A program made the translations under genes and the position numbers. Of a stretch of DNA of 64,000 nucleotides, positions 1-11,904 are shown in pieces. Position 1 is the first letter of the stretch, and the number at the start of each line of letters is the position of its first letter. Under the pieces are notes generated by a model. That model was not told where the DNA came from. It did not search any database and saw only the letters and a list, made by a program, of their open reading frames with translations. Source of the DNA: Boswellia sacra (taxonomy: Eukaryota > Streptophyta > Magnoliopsida > Sapindales > Burseraceae); assembly GCA_013180625.2 (NCBI GenBank), contig SNVD02012321.1, positions 248,001 to 312,000 on the forward strand. The letters run 5' to 3'.

Positions 1-560
1 TAATTACCATGCATCAAGAAATGAAGAGTCCAAATGACAACTAATTGATGTTGATGTTGATCCTCACTTGAAGTATCTTGCAGTGTAGTAAAAGTCAACT
101 AAAATGGAAGGGGGTCAAATCACAGCTGCACCGTATCGAAATCCATTGAAAAATAATATAGCTTTTTGAATTTTCAACCTCGGTCTCTTTCGAATGTCAT
201 ATATCATTTATTTTTTTTTATTTTTTTTAATGGTAACTTCACAGTTGCTTGGGTTGCATTTTGGATTATAGATATATGGGGCAAATAGAAACCATGTAAA
301 GAAAACAAGAGAAAATACGCATGAGAATATGATCATGCGCGCTATTTTTATAGCCTCTAGGACTAGCATTAAAAAGTAACTAATATTCGGAGTATACACT
401 TTAATCTAACATTGATATTGATTCAATAAGGATACTGGTTAGTGGTTAAGATCCCATTTGGTAGGCATGGAGTCCAATATGGAAAAGTTAAATGAGATGA
501 ACTCTTTCCCTGGTCAGCACGTTGCATCAAGAAAGGTTCGCATTCATTAATAATCTTCTA
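1..560 (-). repeat. Copy of the receptor-like-protein upstream region
   Basis: This stretch aligns almost base for base with 22013-22520, the sequence upstream of the RLP pseudogene start at 21817. Shared blocks begin with TAATTACCATGCATCAAG and run through the segment about catgtaaagaaaacaagag to the ggagtccaatatggaaaag block. In the pseudogene the block lies 5' of a minus-strand gene. The copy at the window edge therefore implies another minus-strand RLP, or its remains, just off the left edge. No coding sequence is seen here. Confidence 0.6.
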
Positions 561-1030
561 CGATAATAGAATTGGTAGTGTCAATTTTTCTTTGACATTG
601 AATTGGTAGTGAACCAAGCTCTAAAATTTTCTGCTGCCACCTACGCTTCATTTTGATGATTAGGAATAGATTTTTATCGAAGTAATTGACAGGTCTAAAG
701 TCAAGCGAAGACTCCCACTATTATCGGTAGTCTTTAATCTCCAGCTTGTCTAAATTACCTCTCTATAAAGGCAAAAATATATATCAGAACGTATTTGATG
801 GTCTTTCACTATTGATTTGTCAACGAAAGTCTTCATCTAGGTTCCATCTCGTCTAGTTTGAGGCAAAAAAAGAATTAAAAGAAATATCTAGATAAATTTC
901 CAACGTACGTTCTTCTTTACTTAAAATATAGGATAAATGCCATATACCTTAGAGTAGGGTTGTCTCAGAGTAGATGATACCTACGTATGAAGGCAAGGAA
1001 AAACGTAATTACTTGTTGGCAGCAAACATA
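561..1030. other. Intergenic sequence with a conserved W-box block
   Basis: No gene is seen. Positions 698-713 hold AAGTCAAGCGAAGACT, which is repeated upstream of the intact receptor kinase at 7462-7477 and, slightly changed, at 43099-43114. On the minus strand it contains TTGACT, the WRKY-binding W-box core. From about 940 onward the sequence is paralogous to the segment near 30910. Confidence 0.45.
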
Positions 1031-1843
1031 GCACCAGTTTAGAGTTGTTGTTGCTGTAAAAATAAACAACTTCTGATGTACTGTAGAAATAATCCGCTTC
1101 TAAAAAAAGTTAAGGATATTTGGTAAACTATCATCTAAATCTTTTCTTTCCAAAAGTATGATAAATGTGTTTAGGATTGTAGTTATTGTAACTTTTATTA
1201 TGTCCAAATGACTAAAATAGATATATGCACTATCCCTTTATAATATTTAACTATTAATATTTATAATATCAAAATAGATATATTTATTTATGAAATAATT
1301 TAAATTTTATACACACATATTATGAATTTAGATTACATGAATTTAAATTCAATACATATTTTAATTATAAATATGTATTCATGAATACAATAATTAAAAA
1401 TCTTTTTAAAAAATATTATATTCATTAAATAATTATTTGGTTAAATAAATTATTGTGAAATTTAAAAATAGTTGAAAATTTTCAAAAAAATAAAAATCTA
1501 TGAAATTTTATGAAAATAAATAAATAATTATTTATAAAAAATTTATGAAAAGAAATAAATATTTATTTTTTAATTGATAAAGTAGAAGAAAAAAACTTTA
1601 ACAATAAGAATATGTATTTTTATTTTTCTGGTGAGAGTACTTTAGACATTTTACATTTAAAAAACAAAAACATGTCTCTAAAAATAGCCAAACCCCTGCT
1701 TTTGGAGTCCTTTACAAAATCTTATTTTTTTTAAGCACCTTCTTTGTGAAGTAGGTTTAGAAGCAATGCCAAACACATTCGGTCGTCGTTGTTGTAGAAA
1801 AAGACTGCTTCTTTTCATAGTAACAGCATACCTAAACTGGCCC
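1031..1843. mobile_element. Non-autonomous TIR element, PIF/Harbinger-like
   Basis: The ends are imperfect inverted repeats sharing CCAGTTTAG and are flanked by the 3-bp duplication ATA (1028-1030 and 1844-1846). The duplicated block near 30976 goes directly from agcaaacat to the sequence that follows the element here, so it preserves the empty site. Inner arms are AT-rich and carry no long coding frame. A 3-bp duplication suggests a PIF/Harbinger-type transposase, which the element does not encode. Confidence 0.5.
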
Positions 1844-4121
1844 ATAATTTTATATGCCAGAAAGAAAATGATGAGTTTGATGCAGGATGGTGGTGACTTA
1901 AAGGAATGAAAAATCCTGAGTACAAGAATGGATATGGCAATGTCGTCCTTTCCCTGGAACAGATTGGGATCTATGGATTTTTCTATTAAAAACCCATCCT
2001 TTAAAAAAAAAAAAAAAGGAATTTTGCTCAATTTTTTTTTTATTATTTAACACACACACACACACACATTCACATATAACTCAAGTATTTGGTATTTGGA
2101 TAGGGTGATACTATATTAATCTCCAAAAATACTTTTAACATCTCTTTTCTGAATATAACTATTATTTAAGATTTAAAAAATTATAGTCTTAGATATTTTT
2201 ATAAATTTCATAAATAATACATATATATAGAAAATGTAATTCGTTCTATATATAGACTGATAATGACCATATGCAAATATAATAGAAAAAGCTGAAAAAT
2301 AAAAAATAAATTTACATAAGCACATCTTTATTGTATCAAATTGAGTGTGTGTATAGATGTTAAACTTTAAATTCAAATAAGTAATATTATGAGAAATAAA
2401 GTGTTTAGAGTGTTTTGTTGGGTTTGATCTACTCCACCATTAAAAATTTGTTTAAAAAAAAAGGCAATTAACAAATGGTAGAAGAGCTTAAAGCACAGGA
2501 ACTAAATTGCTAGGTTAGCAACTTAAATTGTAATACCAACATACTTTGAGGACGAGGATTCTAATAAAATGCCAACCTGAGTTACACTGGGTAAAAGTGT
2601 CATCCCCTACACATTTAGTTTGAGCTATTATAACTTATAATATTTGCTTTCATTTGCTGCAAAATCTGGTGGATGCAAGTATTAAGATTTTCTAACTTTA
2701 AAAAAGGAAAAAAAAAAAAAAAAAGAACTGAGAGGAAGGAATGGTCCCTTAAAAGATGTTCCCTACACATATTAAGATTTTCTATGCTTGTACAACCACA
2801 TTATAGAAAGCAAAATGAATGTGACAAGAAAAATGGTTTCCAGACAAAAAATATTACTTGAGAACTATCTTGTAATTTGATATTACCTTTGTGGACAAAA
2901 ATATTAATAAACTCAATAAACAAAATATTTGTTAATTGTTTTTTGAAAAATGATCTTTAGAGGATTAATTATTATCTGAAAAATAGTTTTCAAAGTGAAT
3001 CTAACTTGAAAATTAATTTCGTTAAAGTTGGGCTACATATGCACAGTAAAAATACTCTCCATGCGTGCTCCAATTATTTAAAATTTACAGAAATAAATTG
3101 TTATACACAGCATGTTTTCATAATTAAATAACAAGTACATAAATTAAGATAACCATTTTTTTTTATACGACCACAACGGAGCAAAGAAAATTTATTGAAA
3201 ATAAAAAAGAATGAATTAATAAAACTATAATATATTACTAAAATTATAAATTAAATCCTCTGAAAACTCAGTTGTAAACTTGGCTCTATAGAAGGACCGG
3301 ATAGAATACTTGCTTGGTACACCCAAAATGATGCAGGGCACTCAACAAATCAACCTTGCAAGCAGCTGGATCATTATGGCTTTTGTAGCAAGCTGCTCTG
3401 TTTCATTTCCTTTGATTATGGTGGTGATGTTATTAGGGTGTGACGCGCTAGGGGAGATGAGTGGCTGATACTCCAATTGAATGTGGAATGCTGGGGACAG
3501 AAGGGATTGGCTGCGGAGATAAGAATGGATTGTAGGATGGGTGGGGATCTTATGAGTGAATATGATAAAGAGAGCTTTGAGATGTGTATGGATGATGATA
3601 ATGTGATAAGGAATAAAGTTACAGAAATGGCAGAGATTTTGAAGAAAAATTAATATCTTATTGATCATATTAGATCACGATCATTCTTTCTGATTTGGGC
3701 AGTTCACATATGTAAATTTCTAAGTTTTGTGAACAGTCATTAAATTGAAGAATAGAGAAGAGAAAAGTGTATTGCTAAAAAAGAAAGTTCCATGATCTAT
3801 CGGATCTTATATAATATTTAATAGTTAAAGTGCTGCTCTCATTTAAATTTTCTGATCATCGTTTATCACCAACCAGAACGATAAAATTCAGTTAGATTTA
3901 TTTAATTCTGCTGCTGGAACTCTTCTTTTGAAGGCTAACTTGAGTCGAAACATCTATGGATAATAATATCTAACAACAAAGACAAATTATTATGGTAAAC
4001 TGATTCCCGAATTATTACACAATATAGAATGTAACAAATCGTACCAATGAGATAGTTCCATAAAATATCTAAACAACGATATATTTGACCTTCTAGGAAA
4101 TTAACTTAACATTCCTAAGTA
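1844..4121. other. 3' flank of the receptor kinase, no gene
   Basis: No gene is supported. The segment is paralogous to the broken-up interval 30980-38600. It includes a short AC microsatellite near 2049-2068 and a purine-rich run near 2700-2740. Positions 3254-3705 form a block downstream of the kinase stop that recurs at 18690-19065, at 34020-34117 plus 37935-38330, and at 45270-45513. ORFs here are short and AT-driven. Confidence 0.6.
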
Positions 4122-7100
4122 TCAAATCCTACTATTGAGAAAGTTCCTTCTAATAGCACATAATTTTATCACAACATCTGCCATCTTCATTCGCTCAATC
4201 GGAGATACCATAGAGCAAAGAACTCCAATTCTCACAATAGAACTCAGGCACTCCTCAAGTTTTAATCTTTCATTTCCATGGTTGGCAAAGTTGCTAGTTT
4301 GAACTTCCATTAGAAGTGAAGGTTCAACAATCTCCATCACTTTTTCTGGTAAAACCGTCTTTGCGAATTCATGGAGAGTAAGGCCATCATTAAACATGTC
4401 ATCAGTTGGTCGTCTTCTAAGAAAAATCTCCAACAACATAATTCCAAAGCTATACACATCTCCTGACATAGATAGTCGTCCACCACCCATACCATACTCT
4501 GGAATATATGTTGAATCATCATGTTAGTTATTAGCTTCAATTGCCATATATTTGAGTGCCAAAACATGTAAATGTAACAAAGTAAGTGAATCAACAAGAT
4601 GGTGGCATAAGTTATAAAGAACTAAATATATAAAAATATGAAATACTTACCTGGAGGAACATAGCCAATGGTTCCTTTTATTCCACTTGAGTTTGGCTGA
4701 GTTTCGATAGCTGTGCTAATTACGGGATCATATAGAAATTTTGATAAGCCAAAATCACTAACATGGGCAACCATGTCATGATCAAGCAAAACATTGCTTG
4801 GCTTTAGATCACCATGAACAATTGGAGGTTGGCAGTAGTGGTGAAGATATTCTATTGCAGAAGCCACATCAATCGCTATGTTTAATCTTTGAAGAAGACT
4901 TAAATCACATGTGTGAAGTTGATCGTTGCTTTGGTGTAACAATTCCTCTAGGCTTCCATTTTGCATAAACTCATAAATTATAGCCTTAAAGTCACTCCCT
5001 TTGAAATCAATGCTTGAGCAAATAGTGATGATTTTGATGAGATTTCTGTGTCGAACATTTCTTAATGCCTGACATTCAGCCATAAAACTCTTTGAAGCCC
5101 TCTTTCGCTCAAGATTAAGAACCTTAACTGCAATTAACATTCCACTTTCACCTAAATTACCCCTATACACAACTCCACAACTACCCTTACCAATCATGTT
5201 TGACGATGAAAATTCATTGGTTGCCTTACTGAGCTCTGCATAGGATACCATGGGAAAATGTTCTTCTAACTGTAGCATTCCAGAAGATTTTGGAGCAGAT
5301 TTTTTTCTTTGAATGAAAAAAACAACGAAGCATACTAATAAAACCAAGGATAACGCAAGCGCTATAATCAACACGTTAAGGAGAGTGCTTTTTGGATTTT
5401 TCAATCCTTTGGAGTGGCACGATGAGAAATGCAATTCATCCAAACCCCCACAAAGCTTTTCATTTCCGATAAGAGAAACTCTTGTTGAATTACTGAAAAC
5501 TCCTTTCATTGGTATCTTGCCTTCAAAGTGATTGTAAGATAGATTCAAGGAGTCCAAGAAAGATAAAGTCTCAAGATATTGCGGAATTTGGCCTGACAAA
5601 TTGTTGTGAGAGAGGTCTAGCTCTTTGATGCTCTTCAAAGAACTCAAAGAAGAAGGAAGACTTCCAGTAAAATAATTGTACTGCATAGAAAGATGTTCTA
5701 AGCTTGTACAACCACCTAGAGTAATCGGAATCTCACCGGAAAAATGATTTCCAGATATATCCAACACAATGAGATTCTTTAAGTTACCGACAGCTGAAGG
5801 AAAAGGGCCACTGAGATTGTTATTAGACAGGTCTAGGTAATTTGATAAGGTTGTTATGCCAAGGATTTGTGGAGGCACAGGACCAGTGAGCTTATTGTCT
5901 GCGAGATACAATGAATTCAAATTCTGACAATTTCCAAGAGAGAAGGGTATACTGCCTTGCAAGCTATTCACACCCAAATCAAGTGTGGTCAGTAGCGTTA
6001 GATTGCCAAGAGAGATGGGAATGCTGCCTTGCAATTTATTTTCATGCAAACGTAGACTTTGTAGGTTTTTAAGTTTTCCTATATCGTGGGGAATAGAACC
6101 AGTTAATTGGTTAAAGTACATTCCCATGCCATTTAGATTAACAAGATTTCCCATCCCTTTAGGTATGGTGCCGAATACTTGATTTGATCCTATTTCTAAT
6201 TGGGTTAGCGTAATTGAGAGGTTGGCTATTGTTTGAGGAAGTTCACCTCCAAATTGATTCCAATACAAAAAAAGCTGTTCAAATTTGCTACAGTTTGTTA
6301 GCGAATTTATAAAATGAAGATCATTGGCTTCACCAGTTCCCAAATTATTTCTACCCATACTAAGCCAATATAGATTCTTGAGGCCACTAAAATCAATTGA
6401 CACTTTCCCACTGAAATTATTTTCGTCAAGGATCAGAATCTCAAGTTTTGAAGCATTGGATAATGACTCTGGGATTTTACCGGTGATGTTATTTCGAGAA
6501 ACACTAAATATCCTCAGGTTTGGAAGAGTGAACCCTATGTTAGTCGGTAGACTTCCATGAAATCTATTCATTTGGAGTTGAAGCACCTCAAGGGAAGAGA
6601 TATTATAGATTGAAGGAGGAAGCATGCCAGAAAAGTTATTCAGAGCTAAATCAATAAAAAATAAGCTTTGTAGTTGGCCTAAGTTATCAGGAATTCTCCC
6701 TCCCAAGCTATTCAATCCTACAGAAATGCGCTCAAGAGCTGAAAGATTACCAAAAGAAGCTGGAAGTTGTCCCGTAAGATTATTCTTACGAAGGTTCAAT
6801 CTCTCAAGCTTCGACAAGTAACCGACCCCTACAGGGATTTCTCCCGTAAGCTTATTGTTGTAGGCAGAAAGGTTAGTGAGACTCAAGCAACGAGACAAAT
6901 TGGTTGGTATTGTACCTGAAAATGAATTATTGTCGAGAACTAGAGCTTCAAGCCTGAACAGACGACCAAATTCTTGGGGAATTTCTCCATAGAAGCTGTT
7001 GTCTGAAAGGTTGATGTATCTGAGGAAGCTGAGGTTCCCTATATAAGGTGATAAGGGGCCTCCTACGCTTGTGTTTCCCAGGTCTAACTCAGTGACCCTT

Positions 7101-7378
7101 CCGTGCTTTTGACCACATGTTATGCCTCTCCACAGGCATAAATTCACAGAATTGTTCCAAGAGCTTGTGACTCCTAGTGGATCATGGAGTTGTTGCTTTA
7201 TGGCAAGCAACGCATGGCCGTCTGTCTCATTTATTGTGATCGTGGCTGTGGTGGTGGGGATAGAAATGGAATAATATTGTAGCAACAATAAGCTAAAGCA
7301 ATATAGAAGAATGGTTGCAAAGCAGCTGAAGGAACTAAACATGTTTGCAGGTTCAGTATTAGGGTGTATAGATAACAA
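4122..7378 (-). CDS. LRR receptor-like kinase, non-RD, subfamily XII (EFR/Xa21-like)
   Basis: A plasma-membrane pattern-recognition-type receptor. Two exons, 7378-4651 and 4498-4122, flank a 152-bp intron with a clean GTAAGT donor and CAG acceptor. Together they encode 1034 residues. Met13 (7342) is an equally likely start, because a signal peptide follows directly (about residues 15-45). Next come an LRRNT cap (about 50-90, ending CLWRGITC), about 22 LRRs (94-630), a single transmembrane helix (667-689) and a kinase. Kinase residues seen are IGKGSCG (729-735), Lys752, Glu768, HGD (855-857) in place of HRD, DFG (875-877) and GTIGYVPPEYG across the splice junction. The HGD makes it non-RD, a state common in immune receptors. 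Length and the single intron inside the kinase fit the family. The ligand is unknown. A decayed paralogue lies at 38629-42163. Confidence 0.92.
4499..4650 (-). other. Intron of the receptor kinase
   Basis: On the minus strand the donor reads CCAG|GTAAGT and the acceptor TTCCAG|AGTATG. Joining them restores PPEYGMGGG in the kinase activation segment. The phase is 1. The corresponding donor is mutated in the pseudogene copy (39115-39116). Confidence 0.85.
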
Positions 7379-7893
7379 GAAAAGCAGGCTGATGCTGGTT
7401 GTGTTGTAGTATTGATTTCAGAGTTTAAATACTGTCTCAGAGAAAATAATAACGTTTGATCAAGTCAAGCGAAGACTAAGACCATTGTGCAGCACGTGTC
7501 TCTTTTTTCCTTTCAAGTGTCTATGTTTACAATGACTTTTGTTATTGCAGGACAATGACTCTCTCAGTCCCCTGTGATTTAAAACGTGAATAAGAACACT
7601 GCTAATTGAAAAATGATCAATGAGACAAACTCCAGTCTGGTAAAGTGGCAAAAACTTCAAAGAGTTATAATTTCTATAGTTTCCATCAACAATGCGATAC
7701 ATGTTGGTGTTTCTAATGAATTAAGTTGAGTCTTTGTTAAGTTTTTCACGTGTTCTCATGTACAGTAATTGATGTGTCTCGTGTTGTAAAGACTAAGATT
7801 ATCATTAGAGAAACTCGAGTTCCATTTGTCAAGTCTAATGGACCATATAGATATGATCGGTAGAGAAACAGAGTCCTGAAACTAATGTATTTT
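7379..7893 (-). promoter_or_regulatory. Upstream region of the receptor kinase with a W-box
   Basis: This is the 5' side of the minus-strand kinase. Positions 7462-7477 carry AAGTCAAGCGAAGACT, giving TTGACT on the gene's strand, about 85-100 bp before the first ATG. The block is conserved near other receptor copies (698-713, 43099-43114; a weaker match near 51546). W-boxes are known targets of WRKY factors in defence genes. Actual use here is an inference. Confidence 0.4.
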
Positions 7894-8210
7894 TCATCCC
7901 GTCAGCCGAAGCAATATAGAAGAATAACAATAATACTGTAGCAACAATAGGCTGAAGCAATATACAGGACTGGTTGCATAGCAGCTGAAGGAACTAAACA
8001 TATTTACAGGTTCTGAATTAGGCCACGCAGATAACAAGAGCAGCAGGTTGGTGTTGGTGGTGGTGTTGTATTCTTTGTGTTTGAGTTCAAAAAGTTGAGG
8101 ATCAATAATGCTGAGAGCTGTGGAATTAATGAATTCCAGAATATATAAAATAATACTTGAAAACAACTAATATATATTAAATGTTAATTAATTAGCTCTC
8201 ATACCTAATC
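7894..8210 (-). pseudogene. 5'-leader stub of an LRR receptor kinase
   Basis: The minus-strand frame contains EPVNMFSSFSCYATSPVYCF, nearly the leader of the intact kinase (EPANMFSSFSCFATILLYCF), followed by QYYCYSSI. The upstream part (8050-8200) matches the 5' flank of the 38629-42163 pseudogene, including the ctgagagctgtggaattaat block. No LRR or kinase sequence follows, so only promoter and signal-peptide sequence remain. It probably marks an unequal crossover that removed a tandem copy, leaving the intact gene with a second upstream block. Confidence 0.65.
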
Positions 8211-9290
8211 TTTATTACTTTATTCTTATAATAATTATTTTCTTTTGTCGGTTATTTTCTTCTTCGCAAAGACTAGAAGATCCAGATTATGGCGGAAAAT
8301 TAGCTAGTATTTGGAAAGAAAGTCAACTATATCCACCAAACACTTGACTTTGATACGTAGAAATTAACTTGGTTTTCTAAGAGCGAGTGACGCTTCTGGA
8401 ATCAAGAGACAGTGAAACTAGCATTGATGGTCCTTTCGTTTTTCTGTTTTACTACTTTATGAATTCTGACGATACAAACTGTAGATACATTCATGATTTA
8501 TCATTTTTTGGGTTGAAGGGTTGAAGCATTAAGAACCAAAGGTCGATGTCGGAAGCTACCAGAAAATTGCCAAAAATTCGTCAACTTTTGTTTGCTGATG
8601 GCGAACCTTGACTGTTGATGGTGTGGGATTTCCATCCTCTTTCACTCTCTCATGGCTCTGAATTTCTTGTTAATATTTATGAATTTTTATAGTTCTCTTG
8701 ACAATCCTCTTCATTATTTTCTTTTAAAAAACCCTTGTTTTTATTCTTTATCTACAAGAAACTCATCTTTTTTTTTTTCTCAATTTTTTCTTCTCTAGCT
8801 AACATCATTGTAGGTGTCCATTAAATAATCCCAAAACTTTTTAGCTTGCTTTGTAGTAATTGTTAAGACACTGAGTTTCTCAAATATAGAATCCAGAACA
8901 AAAAATCCTAAATACCTTAACAAAAATACTTGTGCTATTCTTTCTTTTGATTGTGTTCAAGAATTTCCTTTTGTTCTGGAGTTAACGTTTCTTGATCTAC
9001 TGGTACTTCAAAATCTTGATCTACAACTTCCCACATGCCTCTATACTCAAGCCTGGCTTGCATTTGGATTCTCTAATACTCAAAGTTGTACTTGTTTCCA
9101 TCAAATCTGGGAAGCTCTTAATCCATCTTGAATCGTTTTCTTGACTCTGCCTTCATGACAACTCTGACAGGCTCTAACTAGCTTTGCCACCTCTGATAGG
9201 CTTTTACTAGCTCTACCGACTTTGCTTTGATAGACTCTGAATGACTCAACTCTATCTAGCTCTCTCTTTGCACTTGCTTCTCTCACATGT
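8211..9290. other. Intergenic, no gene seen
   Basis: Positions 8330-8450 align with 43370-43460 and partly with 51910-51975, all 5' flanks of receptor copies. The rest is AT-rich and has no convincing coding frame. The small minus-strand ORF at 9101-9286 is a low-complexity by-product of the adjacent repeat. Confidence 0.5.
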
Positions 9291-9815
9291 CTTCCTTGTA
9301 TCTTAGCATCTGCTACCTACCTTTGAGATTGCTCCTCCCAAGACCTTCCAACTTAGCTATGATGGCTCCTCCCAAGATCTTCCAACCTAGCTCTAAGATT
9401 GCTTCTTCCATGACCTTCCAACCTAGCTCTCATACCACTTTGTTGGAATTTGGCTTACTCTAATACCACTTTGTTAGAGAACAATTACTCAATCAAAACA
9501 AACTTAGGGAACACAAGAATATAATGAAGATGAAGATATTAACTCTTGAGCTCTACTCCATTCTTTATTGCTTCTTAATTCTTCTTAATGAAATTGACAA
9601 ATTACAAAGACTTATATAGTAGACTCAATCCTAATCTTACTCAAACCATGAATATTAATATTATCAAACAATTAATCATAAACAAAACTAACTAGGAATT
9701 AAATCCTTTCTTTTAACATGATTTCTAATCGAATTAGGAACTCTGAACTTAATCCTATTTTAATATGGACTTTAAATTCTAAATAAACTCTTAAGATTTG
9801 TTTAAATTTCCTACA
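9291..9815 (-). mobile_element. Remnant LTR with primer-binding site and tandem repeats
   Basis: On the minus strand a segment starting TGTAGG and ending CTCTAACA (9472-9815, 344 bp) is followed by AAGTGGTATTAGAG, close to the tRNA-Met primer-binding site of plant LTR retrotransposons. A second such motif lies near 9433-9445. Between 9325 and 9430 there are three degenerate copies of a roughly 35-bp unit containing ccttccaac. No gag or pol is recognisable. I read this as an old LTR end with a fragment of internal sequence. Confidence 0.4.
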
Positions 9816-11077
9816 TTAAGCAAACATATATCATATTAGAGTATGTGATTACCTGGGAAATTACTTTGTCCTAAGATCTCCTGCTTCAACTCTGTCAGAA
9901 CAAAGTTCATCTCCATCAAACACAGCCAAAAAAAAAATTATAAATTTTCATATTCATATATGACAAGGCCCGGTCTGCCAAGTTTATAAGTTTAGAAGTT
10001 TGTATAAGAAAAAGGAGTAGATAAACAAATAAATTTAAGGAAAAAAACTAGCCAAGTTGAGATGTGCATAAAAGAAGATGAAATATATATGCAAAAAAGT
10101 GACTGCATTGAGCATTCGTAATTTTCATTTTAATGACCTTCTATCAAATTAATCTGAACTATTTTCTTATTGGTATGTCATAAGTCAAGGGAGAACAACA
10201 CTATGGCAGTGTTATAATTTACATTTTCTTCACTTAAAAAAATAAAAAACGAAAATTCAGTTGTTTGCAACCTTGCTGGTTTTCACTTGCTCTTATCCTC
10301 AGGTCTATGAATCCAACATTTATTTTTTAACAACAAATATGTTACAAGTTTTCATTAGTAACGTGGCAATGATCTTTTCCTAGAAATTGTGGTTATGCAA
10401 ATAAAAATAAGCTTGCTATTAAAATAATTCAATCAATTTAGTACGTCAATCACTATGTTCTCGACAAAATTTTAACAATTATTAGATGATGTGATAAATT
10501 CAAGATAAATGTGATTTTAGTTGAATGATAATTATCTACTCTATTTAAATATTAAAATAATTTAGATAATTATTAATTGTTTGATCATTGTTTACTTTAT
10601 ATAAATATTAAAATATTTTAAAAAAGAATATCATTATTAACTGATTCTTATCTTACAAATATGTTTTATAGTCTATAGAGAAAGGGACAACTTGTCAATT
10701 GTCATCAATCTTATAGAGAGACTTTAGAGTTTATATATTTTTCTTCCAATAATTTATGAAAGATCCAGGAAATTGCGCGATTTGGATTTATTTCAGGAGT
10801 GCCAATTATGAATGTATTAAGAAGGATCAGATTGTATTTATTAAACAGTCACAAGCTCCATTTATCAAATCCAATGAAGTCTAAGGAAAATTAGACCATA
10901 TTCAATCTAATTTTGTAGAATTATAGCCCAATTATATCTAGTTAAATGATTTTTTACCCTCGTTTAAGAATTTGAATACACATGCACAACCAGATAGCAC
11001 TTTAAACCCTCAAGACAACTGTTAGTTACTTCTTTCCATAAAATATGCAATTTTGCATTTCACATTAATATGTATGC
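9816..11077. other. Intergenic, no gene; receptor 5'-flank block
   Basis: AT-rich sequence without coding potential. Positions 10680-10880 correspond to 44630-44900 and, inverted, to 63590-63860, so this is the outer part of the duplicated receptor-kinase 5' flank. Confidence 0.5.
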
Positions 11078-11085
11078 GTTTAGTA

Positions 11086-11896
11086 TAGGAATGGCAAAAT
11101 GATCCAGCTGAGGCCGAGGACCTAAAAAACCCAGATGTCCAAGGCCAGGGAATTACCGGGCAAACCAGAGAAATTAGCCAGGTTCAGGGTGCAATTGAAA
11201 TTAAAATTATGTTAAATTATGTCATATCCCTTAGTTTTCTATACTTACTTATAACCCTTTATTGAAATTTAAGTCCATTTTCTACTTTTTGAAATAGCCT
11301 CACAGTCCAAGGTCCTAAGCCCAACCTAGCCCATGTTACTTACTCGTAACCCTTTATTGAAATTTAAGCTCATTTTCTACTTTTTTTGAAATAGCCTCAT
11401 AGTCCAAGGACCCAAGCCCAATCTAGCCCATGTCAAAATTTAAAAAATTAAATGACTGTTAAAGAATGGTGGTTCAAATCCTTTACCTCTTTTTTTTTTT
11501 TTTTTTGAACTTCTCCCATTAAATCATGGGGGAGGCCATTGTGGAGAGTCGAACCTGGGACTTCACCGTTGGCCTTACTAACTCCCTCCTGAGCCGCCCT
11601 TGCCACTTGAACCAGCCCATTGTGGGTTCAAATCCTTTACCTCATTAATTTGAAACAATGCAATACACTACCATTGGGCCGCAACCCATTTTGCTACTAA
11701 TGTTGAATGCCCAAAATATATATACATTAATAAAAAGTATCAGAATTAGAAAAGAAATATACAACTCAAGTTTTAATCTCAATTTATTGAAAAACCCGGC
11801 CTTGGCCCTAAGGAAAAATTTCGGGGGAATTTCTTGGGGCCGGGTTCAGAAATTGAAGGCTTGGGCCTCCCCCGGCCTCGGGTTTTGCCATCCCTA
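11086..11896. mobile_element. hAT-like non-autonomous element with GC-rich arms
   Basis: The ends read TAGGAATGGCAAAA and TTTTGCCATCCCTA, imperfect inverted repeats. They are flanked by an 8-bp duplication with one mismatch (gtttagta at 11078-11085, gtttaata at 11897-11904). The subterminal arms are rich in ggcc/cccgg, unlike the AT-rich surroundings. The same termini occur at 56581-57349. An 8-bp duplication and a TAGGG-type end indicate the hAT superfamily. No transposase is encoded. A SINE is nested inside at 11490-11624. Confidence 0.75.
11490..11624 (-). mobile_element. tRNA-derived SINE nested in the hAT element
   Basis: On the minus strand this has an A-box-like ggttcaagtggcaagg, a B-box-like GGTTCGACTCT about 60 bp further on, and a terminal A run (T run at 11490-11506 on the plus strand). 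Perfect 19-bp target duplications (GGTTCAAATCCTTTACCTC) lie at 11471-11489 and 11625-11643. These are the hallmarks of target-primed SINE insertion. A longer relative is at 26148-26373. Being nested, it is younger than the hAT element. Confidence 0.8.
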
Positions 11897-11904
11897 GTTT
11901 AATA

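Noticed and set aside
1678..2031. 117-residue minus-strand ORF
   Set aside because: Crosses the border of a MITE and an A run; not conserved in the paralogous block.
5313..6821. Plus-strand ORFs opposite the LRR kinase
   Set aside because: Mirror frames of the LRR repeats with no motif of their own.
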